A stretch of 64,000 nt of DNA from Amaurobius ferox (taxonomy: Eukaryota > Arthropoda > Arachnida > Araneae > Amaurobiidae). The translations under genes and the position numbers were made by a program. Below are positions 1 to 12,389 of the stretch, in pieces (within the stretch, counting starts at the first letter, position 1; each line of letters opens with the position of its first letter). The notes beneath the pieces were generated by a model. The model saw only the letters and a list, made by a program, of their open reading frames with translations, did no database searches and had not been told where the DNA came from. The DNA is taken from the NCBI GenBank assembly GCA_951213105.1, contig OX578146.1, forward strand, positions 112,267,927 through 112,331,926. The letters are read 5' to 3'.

Positions 1-3000
1 ATCTTTTGTGGAATATGTCCCTTTTAGCAACTCTATACAAAATTATTCATTTAAAAAATAACCTTCACAAATTTCTAGTAAAGAAAATACTCTTATAATA
101 AAATCATATTTTCTAAAGAACCCCTCTCCATAAAATTAAAATATATAATGTAGACAACCCCTATACTATCAATTCATGCCTTCTTTATCGTTCTTTATGT
201 ACATTAAGCTTTATCACACAAAAAAGACACAGCAATCGCAACGGCAAAACCAAGGAGGCAACAGTCCTTTGCTGGTTGGTCACTCTGTCCTTCAATCCTG
301 AAGAAGTCTATTTTCAGCCTCCGAAACTCATTAATACGTTACAATTTGCTATATACTGTATTTTAACGAAGTTTTAGCCAACAGTTATTTTTGCAAGTGT
401 GATTAAATTTAAAAGTGTTCAAGAGGTCAGGAAACGCATTTTTTAGTCAAAAATTTTAACTCGAACATCTTCGGGAAAAGTTCTGTATACAATAGAGTGA
501 AAAAAAATAACAAAAATGAAATAAAATTGCGCATTGAGCCAATATCGTTAACAATGCATAGTTCTAAATATCGCATTAACATTTCAATTTAAATATTATC
601 TAGCCAAAATTTTATTATGAAGAGTTTGAAGTTTTTCTAATTACAAAGAAAGGCCCTGCACAGTTAGTTCATCAGGTCCCGGAATTTGTCGGAAATGGAA
701 GAAATTATGGGTTTCAATTTAAAAGCGAAATTGCACAAATAAATTACCGGTCAAAGTATGTTGGAAAACCTTCCAAGATATAAATACCCCCCAAGAATTT
801 TAATCGTCAAATTCTGAAAAGTTAATGGATTCCATTAAATTTCGGAAAATTCGTTTAGACATTTCCCAATGAGGTATTGAAATGCCACGTGTCAAATAAA
901 TTATCAACAGCATACGAAAATTTCGGAGCAGTATAGCTTGCGGCTGCGCTGTTAAATGCGCTGCATAATCAGCAGCAATACACAGGAGCAGATGTAAATA
1001 GCGGTAATTATTCAATAATGGCGGTGTAATATATTTATTCATAGCTTAATGCCTGCATTCAAATAATTAGTGATTACTTGTTGAATTACTTCCCCAAACC
1101 TGAAATATTAATGTTCAAATTTTAAATTAATTATGAAATAAAATACGATGTACAATAATAGAATTTAAAATATAGATTTGTTTGACTTTGAAATTAATTC
1201 AAAAGTGCAAATGAGAATCGAAATGAATATCTACCAATTTATGCAAAATAATAGATTCTATAAAAAAAAAAGTGTGGCTTTCTGCGAAAATGTGTGACAT
1301 ATGACTTTCTCGGAAAAGAAACATTTCGATATTTTCACACAACGAAAATTAAGGGTTTCTTATGACTCAATTTTGCTGGAAATCATTATATAACTCCAAT
1401 ATCTCCAGAACGCCTCGTAATTGCTCTTAAAAAATTTTCAATTCACTTCTGTTAGTACTTCCACAGCATCTACTCATTTCATAACAACATAATAAAGTTC
1501 CGTTTATACGTTTTCTATCCGTCAGTCGCAAAACATTCCTACCCATTAACATTCATTTCGATTACACGCTTCTTTTTTCACCGGTCTCTTGAAAAACGTG
1601 TAAACGGTGCTTTACAGCAGTTATAATTCATTCATTTTTCACTTTTTCATTAAGGATTAAAAAAAGTGCAACATCTTAAAAACGGTTCATATACGCGTCC
1701 TTTATATTATGCCATTCACTTCAAAATAAAATATGTCACATGAAATATTTGTGTAAGAATTTTTAGCATAATTATATTTTGATGGGTTTTTTTTTTTTTC
1801 CAATTTAAAAGAAAAAAAAAGTATTTAGGTCTTTTAAGTTGATACAATCATACCAAATTTCGTTGATACAATCATACCAAATTCGCTCACCAACATATAT
1901 ATAATTTTTTAAATTGAAACCGCAGGCTATCATAGTTTTCAGTTAAAAAGTTGTTCATTGTAGTTTTAAAATAATTTCCAATCAAGTCAATAATTGGAAC
2001 ATGGAGTTTTCTATTCCAATCTGTCTCAAGTACTGCATTTGATAGCATTAAGTTCTGTATTCTAGGCTGACTTATTTGGTAAAAAATGTAAATGTCGCTC
2101 CATTGCAAACTGTTATTCCCTTTAGTCATAATAAATGAATTATAGATGTAAATGATACAATAAAGTAAATAAAGATGTAAATGATGCAGTAAAATAAAAT
2201 CCTGCATGTAAAAATGCAAAACTGAAAAAATTAACCAACTAAATCATGCTTTCAAAATATTTGCACTTTAACATTGTTTAAAAATGTTCTAAACTAGTAA
2301 TAATAATAATTCATAATTTCACAGAAAACTTTACATTTAAAAAAAATGCAAATTTAACTCAAGAAAGAATGCCCTGTAACTTATAACCCTATAATATCGC
2401 TGAACATATCGCCTTTCATACTGTGTCGCCAAAATATCTAATAAATTTATGAGACACTAAATTTTTGTGACATAACAACATTGTAAAAATGACGTCTAGA
2501 AAAAGAAACTATTATTCTTCCAGAGCTATTAAATATTCCTTTAGCTATATAGTGTTGCCATTCAAGTTTCAACTAATTCGAAGTTGTTTTCTTCACAGAT
2601 AGGGCGTCAAAGTATCGTCTGCTTTTACTTCCCCGATAAATAAAGGAATAAAAAAGAAACTTTGATGTCTGGTTTGGGATCGGAAATAAATAATAAAAAC
2701 TGGGAAAAGGCGAAAGCATTTTCATTATTCAAGACCGTGGATTTCTTTTCTCTGTTTTCTTCCTTTGCTGGCAATTGTAGGCAGAGTGACGAAGATAGCG
2801 ACTCCTAGTGTGTCCCATAAATATTTCAATTCATGCAGGTGCTATTCGTAAATCAATTTGTTTTGTTTCATAAATTATAAGCGAAGTGTTATTGTTCTAA
2901 TTTTATTGCCATTTTCTTTCCTTCCATAGATAATTCTCGATACTGAAATATCTTTTGTGATGCACTTGTTTCGTAAATATTCTATTTGTACATTTAAAAT

Positions 3001-3035
3001 ATTCAAGGAATGAATTGTTGATAGAAGAACAACAT
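1..3035. other. AT-rich DNA with no gene recognised
   Basis: I see no gene, RNA or clear mobile element here. The open frames are short and of low complexity. One copy of the over-represented 9-mer ATCGTCTGC lies at 2614-2622. Confidence 0.6.
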
Positions 3036-3039
3036 GCGG

Positions 3040-3450
3040 GGTTCCTAAGAAAGTCCTTAAGTACCCTAATTACTTTGTAAAGAAAGGTCCATGACTGTAC
3101 ATTAGGTTTATATACAGAAAAGTAACCCTTTCGAATAGAAGTGAATGCAGTGTCCCTAGCGGAAATTTAAATAGTTAGGATAGCAAACTTGGCAACCAAG
3201 CGAGATAGATGAAAAAAGCCTATTACGAAGTTGTAGCTCATAGCATAATTAGTAGACATCGGCACTAGAAATGACCGAAATGCAGTAAATATTTGTCAAA
3301 AAGTTGCATCATCAAGGTAATACTTGCAATGCATGTCAAAGTACGGGATAATATTCTTTCTCGAATTTAAATGTGCATTATTGTTGACGGAGTTCGTTAT
3401 CCTAAACTTTTAAATTCTCTGCTAGTGGTGCTGCAATCACTGTCAATTCA
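3040..3450. mobile_element. Degenerate MITE relic, related to 56627-56962
   Basis: The left part (GGTTCCTAAGAAAGTCC, then an ACTTTGTAAAGAAAGGTCCATG-like stretch) matches the terminal arm of the inverted-repeat element at 56627-56962. Near the right side, the stretch with TTCGTTATCCTAA and GCTGCAATCA matches the inner right arm of that element (56819-56865). Within the relic, the segment near 3155-3183 is inverted relative to 3398-3432. The outer right arm is not seen, so the copy looks 3'-truncated or eroded. No coding capacity. Confidence 0.55.
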
Positions 3451-4047
3451 ATTTAAATTTTAAGACATCTATTTTTGTAGTATTTTTGGATTACGTCAGA
3501 ACTAAAAACCTGACTAGGAACTTCGTGCAACTTAATTTCGCAATTACTGTCCATTTATACATTATGATCAATTTGATAAACTAATTCTGGAAAAAAGGTA
3601 GAGGTCAAAGTTTCGACAGTTTGGCATATATTAGACAGTTCAAGCAAATTGAAGATAACACATTTTTTAACAATTCACAATGAATATAAATTCCGCTTGT
3701 GACGATAAAAATTCGTGTACTTCCTTGAAGTAGACATAAGAAAATTGTGAGGGGGAAGGGGTATATTTGTTTCAAGTGCCTTATAAGCTCTCTTTATCAG
3801 GTCAGTATAGTACTGATGAAAAGACCAAAGACAAATGCCAGCTGTTGTATTTTATCCTTCCACAAGTACATACTGTTACATCACCATAACACTCTTGAAA
3901 CATATGTCCTCACCAATTATATTGTGTTATCAAGGAAATACAAGAATTTGTTAGTTCTCGCCACCAAAGACGTATTTCATTCCACTGCTGATGTGCACCT
4001 TAACAATCGATTCTGCGCTCGTCTTCGCAGATTGTCAGATATTATGA

Positions 4048-4536
4048 TATATATGTTCAAGCCATGGAAGTTACAAATGCCAACAGAAACGCATTTTGGC
4101 ATTGAAGAGTGTAATTCGCCAGATTGTCTCTTGCAAGCGTTCATGTAATGCGTCTACTGTAATCAGAAATTCTGTGGGCACGCTGATCTTAATTATCTTT
4201 TACCAAAAGACACCCAAACCAAATGTTTCTTCGAACACGCTAAATGAAACTTATAATGCAATGACTTTCGATATGTCTGACGATGGCAGATATTTTTTGC
4301 AAATAAACTACAACTTTCATGCAACGGAAATGATCACCTGCTCGAAGTCTCATGGGAAGTGCCAAAATGAAAAATTTGAAGTGTCCACTCAACTTTCTTA
4401 CGCATACTTTCACGCAAGTTTCGTGCAATTGATAATTGAATGCGCAACTCATGGAGGTAAAAGTAAGGAGTTAAAACTTCATATTAAGAAAACGCCGATA
4501 TCGTTTGAGACAATAATTCAGGTGGCGCTGGGATAA
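4048..4536 (+). pseudogene. Possible terminal exon or pseudogene of an unrecognised protein
   Basis: A frame open for about 163 codons ends at a stop at 4534-4536. An AATAAA poly(A) signal follows 114 bases later at 4650-4655. The encoded stretch has a mixed composition with several cysteines (for example ITCSKSHGKCQNEKF), which suggests a short extracellular or secreted domain, but I do not recognise a family. A second open frame, 3747-4148, precedes it in another phase and overlaps it. This is what one would expect either of two exons, with an acceptor before 4160, or of a frameshifted dead copy. No ATG with a convincing context begins the downstream frame. Chance ORFs cannot be excluded. 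Confidence 0.3.
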
Positions 4537-4941
4537 TATACGTAGTCCTGCACTGTATGCATTTCTATGGTGAAAGACCAAAAATATTTATTTAAACTGT
4601 CAATTTTGTGAAAATAAATTATCAGCGCAATGCAAGGTAGAACTGAAGCAATAAAGAATATTCCTACGCATTCAAAATTATTTTACCTCTCTATTTAATT
4701 TTATCTCCATATATTCTGTATTCTATCCTATAACTATGAAAAAATACTGGTTAATTATACTCATTGGGGAACCCTTAATTTAAAAATAATCAAAAATACG
4801 CATTCTAAATACTGCGCCATTCTGTTGTGCCAACTAATAATAGCAACTACTTTTCTAACATTAGCGACACCTAGATATAATTCTCAAAGCATTATGGCAT
4901 TTTCAAGCGTTTCATCCAGAGGAGTTTTATCTCCTTTTTAT

Positions 4942-6240
4942 TTTCCTTATATACATAATGTATAAGGAAAGTATTGTGACGGGGTCGAAAATTCGAATTT
5001 GAGTTCTCGGCGGGAGAGCACGTTTTAAGCATCCCTGATTACGAATCGAACATTTTGAAGTGATGTCTGTGTGTTGTGTGTCAGTGAGTCTGTGGAGACG
5101 ATATCTCACGAACGAATGGAGCGATTCGAATGAAATTTGGTACAAAAATCACAATTCATGAATACTGGAAGATTATTTTTTTAAAATACAATCGAATGTT
5201 CAGAACCCTCCTACATTTTCAAGTGAAATTTTGAAAAAATCATCAAAAAATCAAAACCGTTAATAAAATTACGCAAATAGACATTTCTTATGTAATTTTT
5301 CCTTAGAAAACGATTGACATAAATTTTAGAACGCTAGCATGAACCGTTCTCGAGATATCGTACATTTTTCAAATAAATTCATCAAAAAGTCTCATAAATT
5401 AAAAAAAATATATTAACTGTTAAGAAACATGTTCACGTGTCATATGTAATATCATGCGATACATTGGGTGACACCATTCACGTGGATCTAACTCGTTCCA
5501 TTCACGAGAAAAGATACTTTTAGTAATACTTTTGTATTTAAACGCCAATAGTCATTTATCTGCTGTAAGAATAACTTATTTCTCCGTCCGTAACGCTGGG
5601 CGAGATTTTGGCGACGAATTTAGCGGAATGTCGCCAACTTGGCGACATTTTTAGATGTTGTCAAATTAACGAAAATCTCGCCAAATGGATAAAAATGACG
5701 CTAAATCAATGAAAATGACGCCTAATTCAAGAAAATTCAATATCTTTGAAAGAATATAAGTATCTACTATAAAAATAACATTTTTTTAACTGTAAAAGTA
5801 GTAAATTCATTGTATTATATAAGGAAAGTCATGTGTTGCTCACATCAGATTTTTTCTAACTCAATGGGGCAACTATCTACACTACAAGGAAAGATTTAAA
5901 GGGACAAAACTTTATTAGGAGAATTTGTACATTTCTTTCTACTTTCCTCGCGATAAGCTAGAGGAAGGTATGATATGATTGGGGCTTGTATCATTTGAAC
6001 AGTAGATAAAGCAAACTTTTTATTTTAACCGATGTAGCCCAAAAGTATGATGATCGTGATTTAATCATAAGTCGAGTTTTTACCGTGAATAAAATACATC
6101 GGTGGAATTCTTTGAAACCATAAATATTGCTTAGCTATAAAACAACATTTTTCCAAAATCCTCGTAATTTCAAAACCCCTGAAGCAATTTGGACCCAATA
6201 TGGGTCCAAATATACTGCGTATATCGTATAGATGTCAATG
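4942..6240 (+). repeat. Dispersed ~1 kb repeat, copy 1
   Basis: The left end carries a palindrome around TATAAGGAAAGT (about 4944-4973). The interior has a GTCGCCAA/TTGGCGAC hairpin near 5627-5645 and many short TGACG-type repeats. It ends with an ACCGATGTAGCCCAA block near 6030 and a CAATTTGGACCCAATATGGG-like block near 6185. The same order is seen inverted at 12390-13425 and again, more diverged, at 34530-35440. No reading frame is conserved between copies, so it is a non-coding element or the non-coding part of one. Bases 5152-5166 are the intact, empty counterpart of the hairpin insertion in copy 2. Confidence 0.75.
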
Positions 6241-7288
6241 AAGAAAATAATTTTATTTTAAATGTTATAAAATGTGCACTTATTTTGCGTGGAAAGTATA
6301 GTGACTGCCCCGATTATTCTGTAGCCCTCGCGTTAAATTTGATTTCATTTCAAAACATAACAATCCAAGTAACTCCTTTAATAAAACTATTAAAAAGTCC
6401 TTACTGTTTGCATTTTTTAAAAGCAAACATTTTTAATGACGCAATTCACATCTGAGAACGTACAAAAATTTTGCATAAAAAGTGCGTAGAAGCAAGCCCC
6501 CCTGGGAGTGGAATCTAAATGCACTTTCAAGTTGATCTTTTGAAATTCTATTTGCAAGTACATTCCGCATTAACATTCCATTCCGGAAATCTTCGAAAGG
6601 CGGGAAATTTTCACTTTCGTTCGTCGAATTGGAATTCTTTTGTTCCATTCTATATACATCGGAGAGTGCTTCGGAGAATCTGGTAACGATAAATATGCGG
6701 ATGTTCATACATAGATTAGATAAAATTCCATGTGTACTTATGCTTAACAGCATGCGTAAATATACAGTTAAGCAAACTCGCAATTTCTTCCATAAATCTT
6801 ATGACGTCGTATCAGCGTAGGGATTTGAATTCCCTACTTTTGAATCTTAGCGCTTTACTGGATAAGATACCTGGTAGCTTTGCTGGTAGAGGCCTGCATG
6901 GGCTCGGATCCAGCATACGGATTGGACCCGGACGGACCCGTGAGCCGGGTGTATTTATCTTACACGGTTTTGGACCCGGCCGTGTTTAAAAATTGTGTCA
7001 GGTCAAGTTGAACGTATTCAAATTATAAATGACATTTTATAAAGTACATAAAATTGTTTGGTTGATTTCAGCTATATATATAAAGAAAATTGCCTTAAAA
7101 AAACAACTTTTACCCTAATTCTGAGTGCAAAAATATAATTTCATGGGTTTGACACATTAAGATAAACATAATTTAAGGGCAGGATTGATTGATTCCATAC
7201 ATAAGTGTCTTTGAGACAACCCGGGTTTGGGTTCTACATTCAAAAATTTCTACAGGTTCAGGTCGTGTTAGAGTATATAACCCCCCCC
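6241..7288. other. No gene recognised; small GC-rich patch
   Basis: Mostly AT-rich. At about 6890-6990 a GC-richer patch has repeated GGACCCGG/CCGGGT words, with a related CCCGGGTTTGGGTTC at about 7219. These look like decayed short inverted repeats. I cannot assign them to a known element. Confidence 0.4.
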
Positions 7289-7289
7289 A

Positions 7290-7342
<53 letters not shown>

Positions 7343-7357
7343 ACCACCACCACCACA
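7289..7357 (+). repeat. (CA)n then (CCA)n microsatellite
   Basis: A C-run is followed by about 26 CA units and then CCA units. Open frames read through it (His/Thr and Cys/Val repeats) are artefacts of the dinucleotide. Confidence 0.97.
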
Positions 7358-7365
7358 CACACTCA

Positions 7366-8961
7366 CGTTTCCCCTAACTTTGAGAATGAGACTCCTTGGC
7401 TTTAAAAATGTCATTCTTTCCTTGCTTCCTTCAGCATCTCCTAATTTTTATTCTACGATATCTTTATTTCTTTCACTGCATTATCTACAACATCGTCTGT
7501 ATAACATCATACCCATGAGAGGACAGGAATTCCAGATCTCTAAATCCCGAAACAGGCGCTCTGTTAGCTAAGCTACCGGGGGGGGGGGGGGGAGGCAACC
7601 CTCACACAAACGTAGCTAAGGTCTAGGGAAAGGGAGGATCGACAATCGGATGACGGGTGACACTGGTAGGTATAATTTAGCCCATGTGGACTCAATGTAA
7701 TTGTTTAGTCAATAAAGGGTTATGACCCCTAATCCCTACGCCCTTGCACTCAGTTTGGTAATATTCTTATCAAATAAAGCAGTTAAAATGGAAAAGTTGT
7801 TTAAAAATTAAATGGTATAAAGGCTAATTGTGCTGTTCAGAATTTCATAAAGAAAAAAAAAAGGGAAAAACGATTGCAAAAAATAGTTTGAATAGCCCAA
7901 ATAGCCCCCTGTTCCTTTTTAGTTCCAATCTCTAACGAAAGGAACAAAGTAAAAATATGTTCTCTGAGCTTAATGAAGTCCGTAACTTCAAAGTTCTTAA
8001 AATTTTAAAGGAATGAGTAAAATCAAATAAATCCTATAAAAAAATTATGTAAAGATATTTTAACAACGAATCTAACTTTTATACGTATATTTTATATTTT
8101 CCTTAAAAAATATATGCAAAAAAGCATACTTATATGAAGTACATACACATACCTAAGGCACAACGGGAATTAAAAACCTGTATATGGTGAGCTTCTGTAA
8201 TAACTCAGAAATGGCTTATTTGGATATTTTAACTGGGGATATTTTTCACATTTCGTAATGCGTTAAAAGTAGCACATACTTTTTTTTTAATATTATATAT
8301 TAAATGTATCTATTCTAATTTTTTAAGCATATTTATTCTAAAAATATGCATTTAACATGTTTCATATTTTACTTTTTTTTCATGCTTCATATTTTTATTT
8401 TCATGGTGTTGCACAAAATGACTATATTAATGAACTTCACGCACGCCGACATTAAAAGAAACAATCAGAAGGCCATAAGTCTAATCTATAAAATATGATG
8501 GTAAAAACACTAAAAAAATGACTTTAGAACCATTGGTTTACATCGACGTCGTTTTCACAATATGATACAGAAATTTTTACCACACAAGTTAAAAGTAACC
8601 CTTTTTTTACCCTAATTCTTATTCCAATATCATTTCCCTTACCACGTCTATCGTGACTTTAGTAAATCCCGCCCCATGATATTTTTTCAACTGGAGACTA
8701 AGTTGTCTCAGTGACTTCGCTGTCATCTATGTCACAATAAACCATTTTGAACCCCAAAAGTAAGCTATCTTCATCTTCTTGCACCGACTTTCCCAACTTT
8801 GGCGAGATATGATTTATGAACTATCCAGCTAAAATATGTCTGATACGTAAACTTCAAAGACCATTGAGTCACTTTTTTGTGTGTTCATGAACTCCAAAAT
8901 ACACATTTATCCGACCGATTCGAATAACCCGGATGGATAAAGCTCTACTCCATCTTTCTTA
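7366..8961. other. No gene recognised; one poly-G run
   Basis: A run of about 15 G lies at 7578-7592. The rest is AT-rich with nothing I can name. Confidence 0.5.
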
Positions 8962-9276
8962 TTAAAACACTGCATCAGAAATCGAATTTTTTTGGAACGC
9001 CTTCTCTCTCCGAAATGTTGTGATGTTTGAGTCCACGTAAACGCCAGACTGCTGTGAGAAATTTGATGGTGATGGTCGCAGAGGTGGCTTCAGTTCCTGA
9101 AGCATCCTGTTCCTGTATCCAAATGAGACTTGAAAAAAAATACTCGCCGCAGATCGTTTAGACAATGTAGTTTGAGGTTTAAATGAAACAACTAAGCGAC
9201 TTTCACTCCCTTTCCATTCTGTTTTAATCGAAAAACTGCTCAGAAATTTATTAACCTTGTGTGTCTTATTTCCCAA
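8962..9276 (-). other. Open frame of 104 codons, unrecognised
   Basis: This minus-strand frame has a basic, Ser/Lys/Arg-rich composition and mixed codons, without low-complexity runs. It has no ATG at its upstream end, no recognised domain, and no splice context I can defend. It may be a decayed exon or chance. It is listed because its composition is less AT-biased than its surroundings. Confidence 0.12.
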
Positions 9277-9285
9277 ATTCTCTCA

Positions 9286-9291
<6 letters not shown>

Positions 9292-9317
<26 letters not shown>
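9292..9317. repeat. (AT)n microsatellite
   Basis: An uninterrupted AT dinucleotide run. Confidence 0.97.
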
Positions 9318-9384
9318 CGATTTTACAAACAAAATCCTTAATTAATCACTAAACAAAAAACGCCTACTGGCCACTTGCTACTAA

Positions 9385-9960
9385 ATGAAAAATCGAATGT
9401 TCAGGGCAATATCCAGGGATTAAAAGTTAATAAAATATCTTCAAGAAACAAGCAGTCCATTTCGTCCTATAGTAATATTTCTGACACAGCATACATACGA
9501 TTATTTAAATTACAAAAACTATACCATTGTATGCAATCAATCATAACATTTTAACCGTCACTATCTTGTCTTGCCAAGAAGTGCTAACATCAGATTGAAA
9601 ACATTCGGCTACATTCAATTTAAATTTATCTTATTCTGTCCAATTTTTGCCTTTCTTTCTTACAGTTCAGCGAAAAATCGAATGTTCAGATCAATATTCA
9701 GGGATTATGAGTTAATAAAATAATCTTCAAGAAACAAGCAGTCCATTTCGTCCTAAAGTAATATTTCTGACACAGCATACATACGATTATTTAAATTACA
9801 AAAACTATACCATTGTATGCAATCAATCATAACATTTTAACCGTCGCTGTCTAGTCTTGCCAAGAAGTGCCAACATCAGTTTGAACAACATTCGGTTACA
9901 TTCAATTTAGAATTATCTTATTCCGTCCAATTTTTGCACTTCTTGCTTACAGTTCGTTCA
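9385..9960 (+). repeat. Two tandem copies of a ~285-bp sequence
   Basis: The block beginning AATCGAATGTTCAG at 9391 recurs at 9676, a period of 285. The copies are highly similar throughout, for example AAGAAACAAGCAGTCCATTT and CATACATACGATTATTTAAA in both. This is a recent local duplication, with no coding content seen. AATCGAATGTTCAG also occurs in the dispersed repeats at about 5190 and 13050. Confidence 0.93.
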
Positions 9961-11238
9961 GGGAAATTCAAATAAGATACCTACAAAATTCCTAAAAATA
10001 CTCCAAGAAAAGTATTAACTCTATTAAAGAGGGCCCAAACACTGAAAAACCCGGCGTAGGATCAAAAGAGTGGATATTATGCGAAACTCTGAAATGACTC
10101 TAATATGAAATTCGAATTCAATTACTGGACCTCTAGAATTTAAAGCTCAATCTACAAAAACATTCTAAATTAACATTCCTTTCCTCTTGGAAGGAAAACG
10201 AGAAAGCAATTGCAGTTCCCGAATGGAAAATTCCTTTTCGTCGTGTTCTTAAAACCCCCCTCCTCATGAATTATTAACTACTACTATCTTCGAATAGTAC
10301 GCATTATACAGGTTCTCAAATATGAATACTTTCCGGGAAATTTTGTGTTTGTTTAATGAAAATCTCCCGCTAGCCTTAAATAAATATTTGTTCGATGTTG
10401 ATATCAAAATCGTCTGCGTTGGTAATTTTCGTTAAGTTCTTCGCTTTATAGCTTTTATTTTGAAAGGTAAACAAGGTATCCAGGAAAGGGGATTCTGTTC
10501 TGTTCATAGCCCTGTTTTTTATTTATCGTGACTGCCGTATTATGCAGGTAAGTCGATGACGAGGTGTTTTACTTTGGATTTTAAACATTGCGCATTTGGG
10601 TCTCAGAATGTTGAGTATATTCTTTTCATTTCAGCCAACTACACAGAGTGAAATTGTAAGCTCTATATACACAAGAGACGTTGATTTTTATTCATAAACC
10701 ATGGTCAACAAATGCTTCTTTATTTCCACTAGTGAATTCGATTTTGAAGTTATCTAGAATTTTTTTTTTTTTTAATTCCATGACAATTATTTAACCGTTT
10801 TTTCTTTTTATTTTAATGCAAAAATTGCAAAATTCAATTTGGGGTGTTAAACAACTGGAAAAAATTCGTAGAGATATCAATCAGTAAAATGACCTTGTAA
10901 ATCGGCCTTTTTCAGTTAATTCCAGACAAATATTCTCAAAAGCCCCCACCATTCCGAAATACGCCACATTGTATATTTCAATGATATTCAAGGTAAAAAT
11001 TTATATCATTATTTTAGATCAAAGTTAATAATATTTTCTTATGCTTGTCAATCTAAAATATTTACTTAATGGATATAGTACGCGATCGATACAAATATCT
11101 TTACAAAACCATCTCACATTTCCTTCCTACGGCAAGCTAAAAATATACAGAAATATTTTTCAAAATCGTAAAATGTTGAGAATACTAAACTTTTGAAATT
11201 TATAACAAAAGTATTATCTGCACATACAGACGCACAAA

Positions 11239-11240
<2 letters not shown>
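9961..11240. other. No gene recognised
   Basis: AT-rich sequence with a few poly-T and poly-C runs. One ATCGTCTGC 9-mer lies at 10409-10417. Confidence 0.5.
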
Positions 11241-11241
<1 letters not shown>

Positions 11242-11287
<46 letters not shown>

Positions 11288-11417
11288 TAAATTAGTAAAT
11301 CCAAAGTTAGAATGTATGTAGTAACTCATAATACACTATTCCAAAATTTTCTACAAAATACAAAGAAATAAAAGAAATTAAGACATAAAGAGGAAATAAT
11401 AAAGCGTAATGCAGGTC

Positions 11418-11456
<39 letters not shown>

Positions 11457-11460
11457 CAGG

Positions 11461-11493
<33 letters not shown>
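11242..11493. repeat. (AT)n microsatellites around a dispersed ~140-bp repeat
   Basis: Three AT runs lie at 11242-11280, 11422-11454 and 11463-11493. Between the first two is a unique-looking ~140-bp block that starts near AAATCCAAAGTTAGAATGTA and ends near GCAGGTCATA. The same block, again directly after an (AT)n run, is present in the same orientation at 53460-53587. The word CAGGTCATA is duplicated beside the second and third runs. Confidence 0.9.
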
Positions 11494-11497
<4 letters not shown>

Positions 11498-12389
11498 CCC
11501 CTCATATTATTTAAACTCACTGTACCTATGCCAGCGTTTAATAACTCAGATATATATACAAAACATTCAATTGTCTCGCCTTGCTTTGTTCTTTAAATAA
11601 TCCTAAATTCTTATTAAGATAATCTTAAGGAGAAATTATTCAAAATTCTTACAATCCTCCTCTACATTACTTTCAAGACTATTATAATCGTCTTACAACG
11701 ATACGATCTACAAATAGAATCATCATTTTATTATCTCCTCGTACCATTTGTCATCTTGAATTCTGAGTTTCGCAAAAACCCGTAAAATGTAAATCCTTAC
11801 CTGCAACCGTAACGCTTCCTGCTTACTTTTCATTTCATTTCAGCTCTCCATGTATGCAATATTTGCAATACGTAACTTAATCGGATTTACGCGCTTGCAG
11901 ATACGTCGTGAGCAAGGTTATTGCCGGATTAGCCATTTTTAGAATGGCTTTTCATTAGAAAACGTCATAGATGAGTTAATTACAAACTTCCTTGTGATGC
12001 TAAACACTAAGTCTATTGTGTAGTGATTTTGTTCCGAAATAACGGATGGAAAGGGGTTAGAAATATAAAGAATTATTTTCTTCTTATTTTCATTTATCTT
12101 TGTGCAACTAAAGTGTCAAAAATTCATTTAATGTAACAAAATTCGGTGCATTTAACAGGGGACTTTTTGTGAGGTAAACTACCAAGCCGCCTTCTTATTT
12201 GTTTCTGAGATATTACTATCTTACGAAAAACATTAAAAAATTAGGAGGTAAAAGAAGACTAATAACTCTGATGCTATTGCAATGCAAATGAACTGAAACA
12301 ATATGCAAAATGTATATATGATAAAATCAATTGAAGTCCCACACTTCAGATGTTATACTTTCATGTAGTTGATCAATGCAAATTAAAAA
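11494..12389. other. No gene recognised
   Basis: AT-rich DNA without a feature I can support. Confidence 0.5.

Noticed and set aside
7173..7405. His/Thr- or Cys/Val-repeat proteins
   Set aside because: They are translations of a (CA)n microsatellite in different frames.
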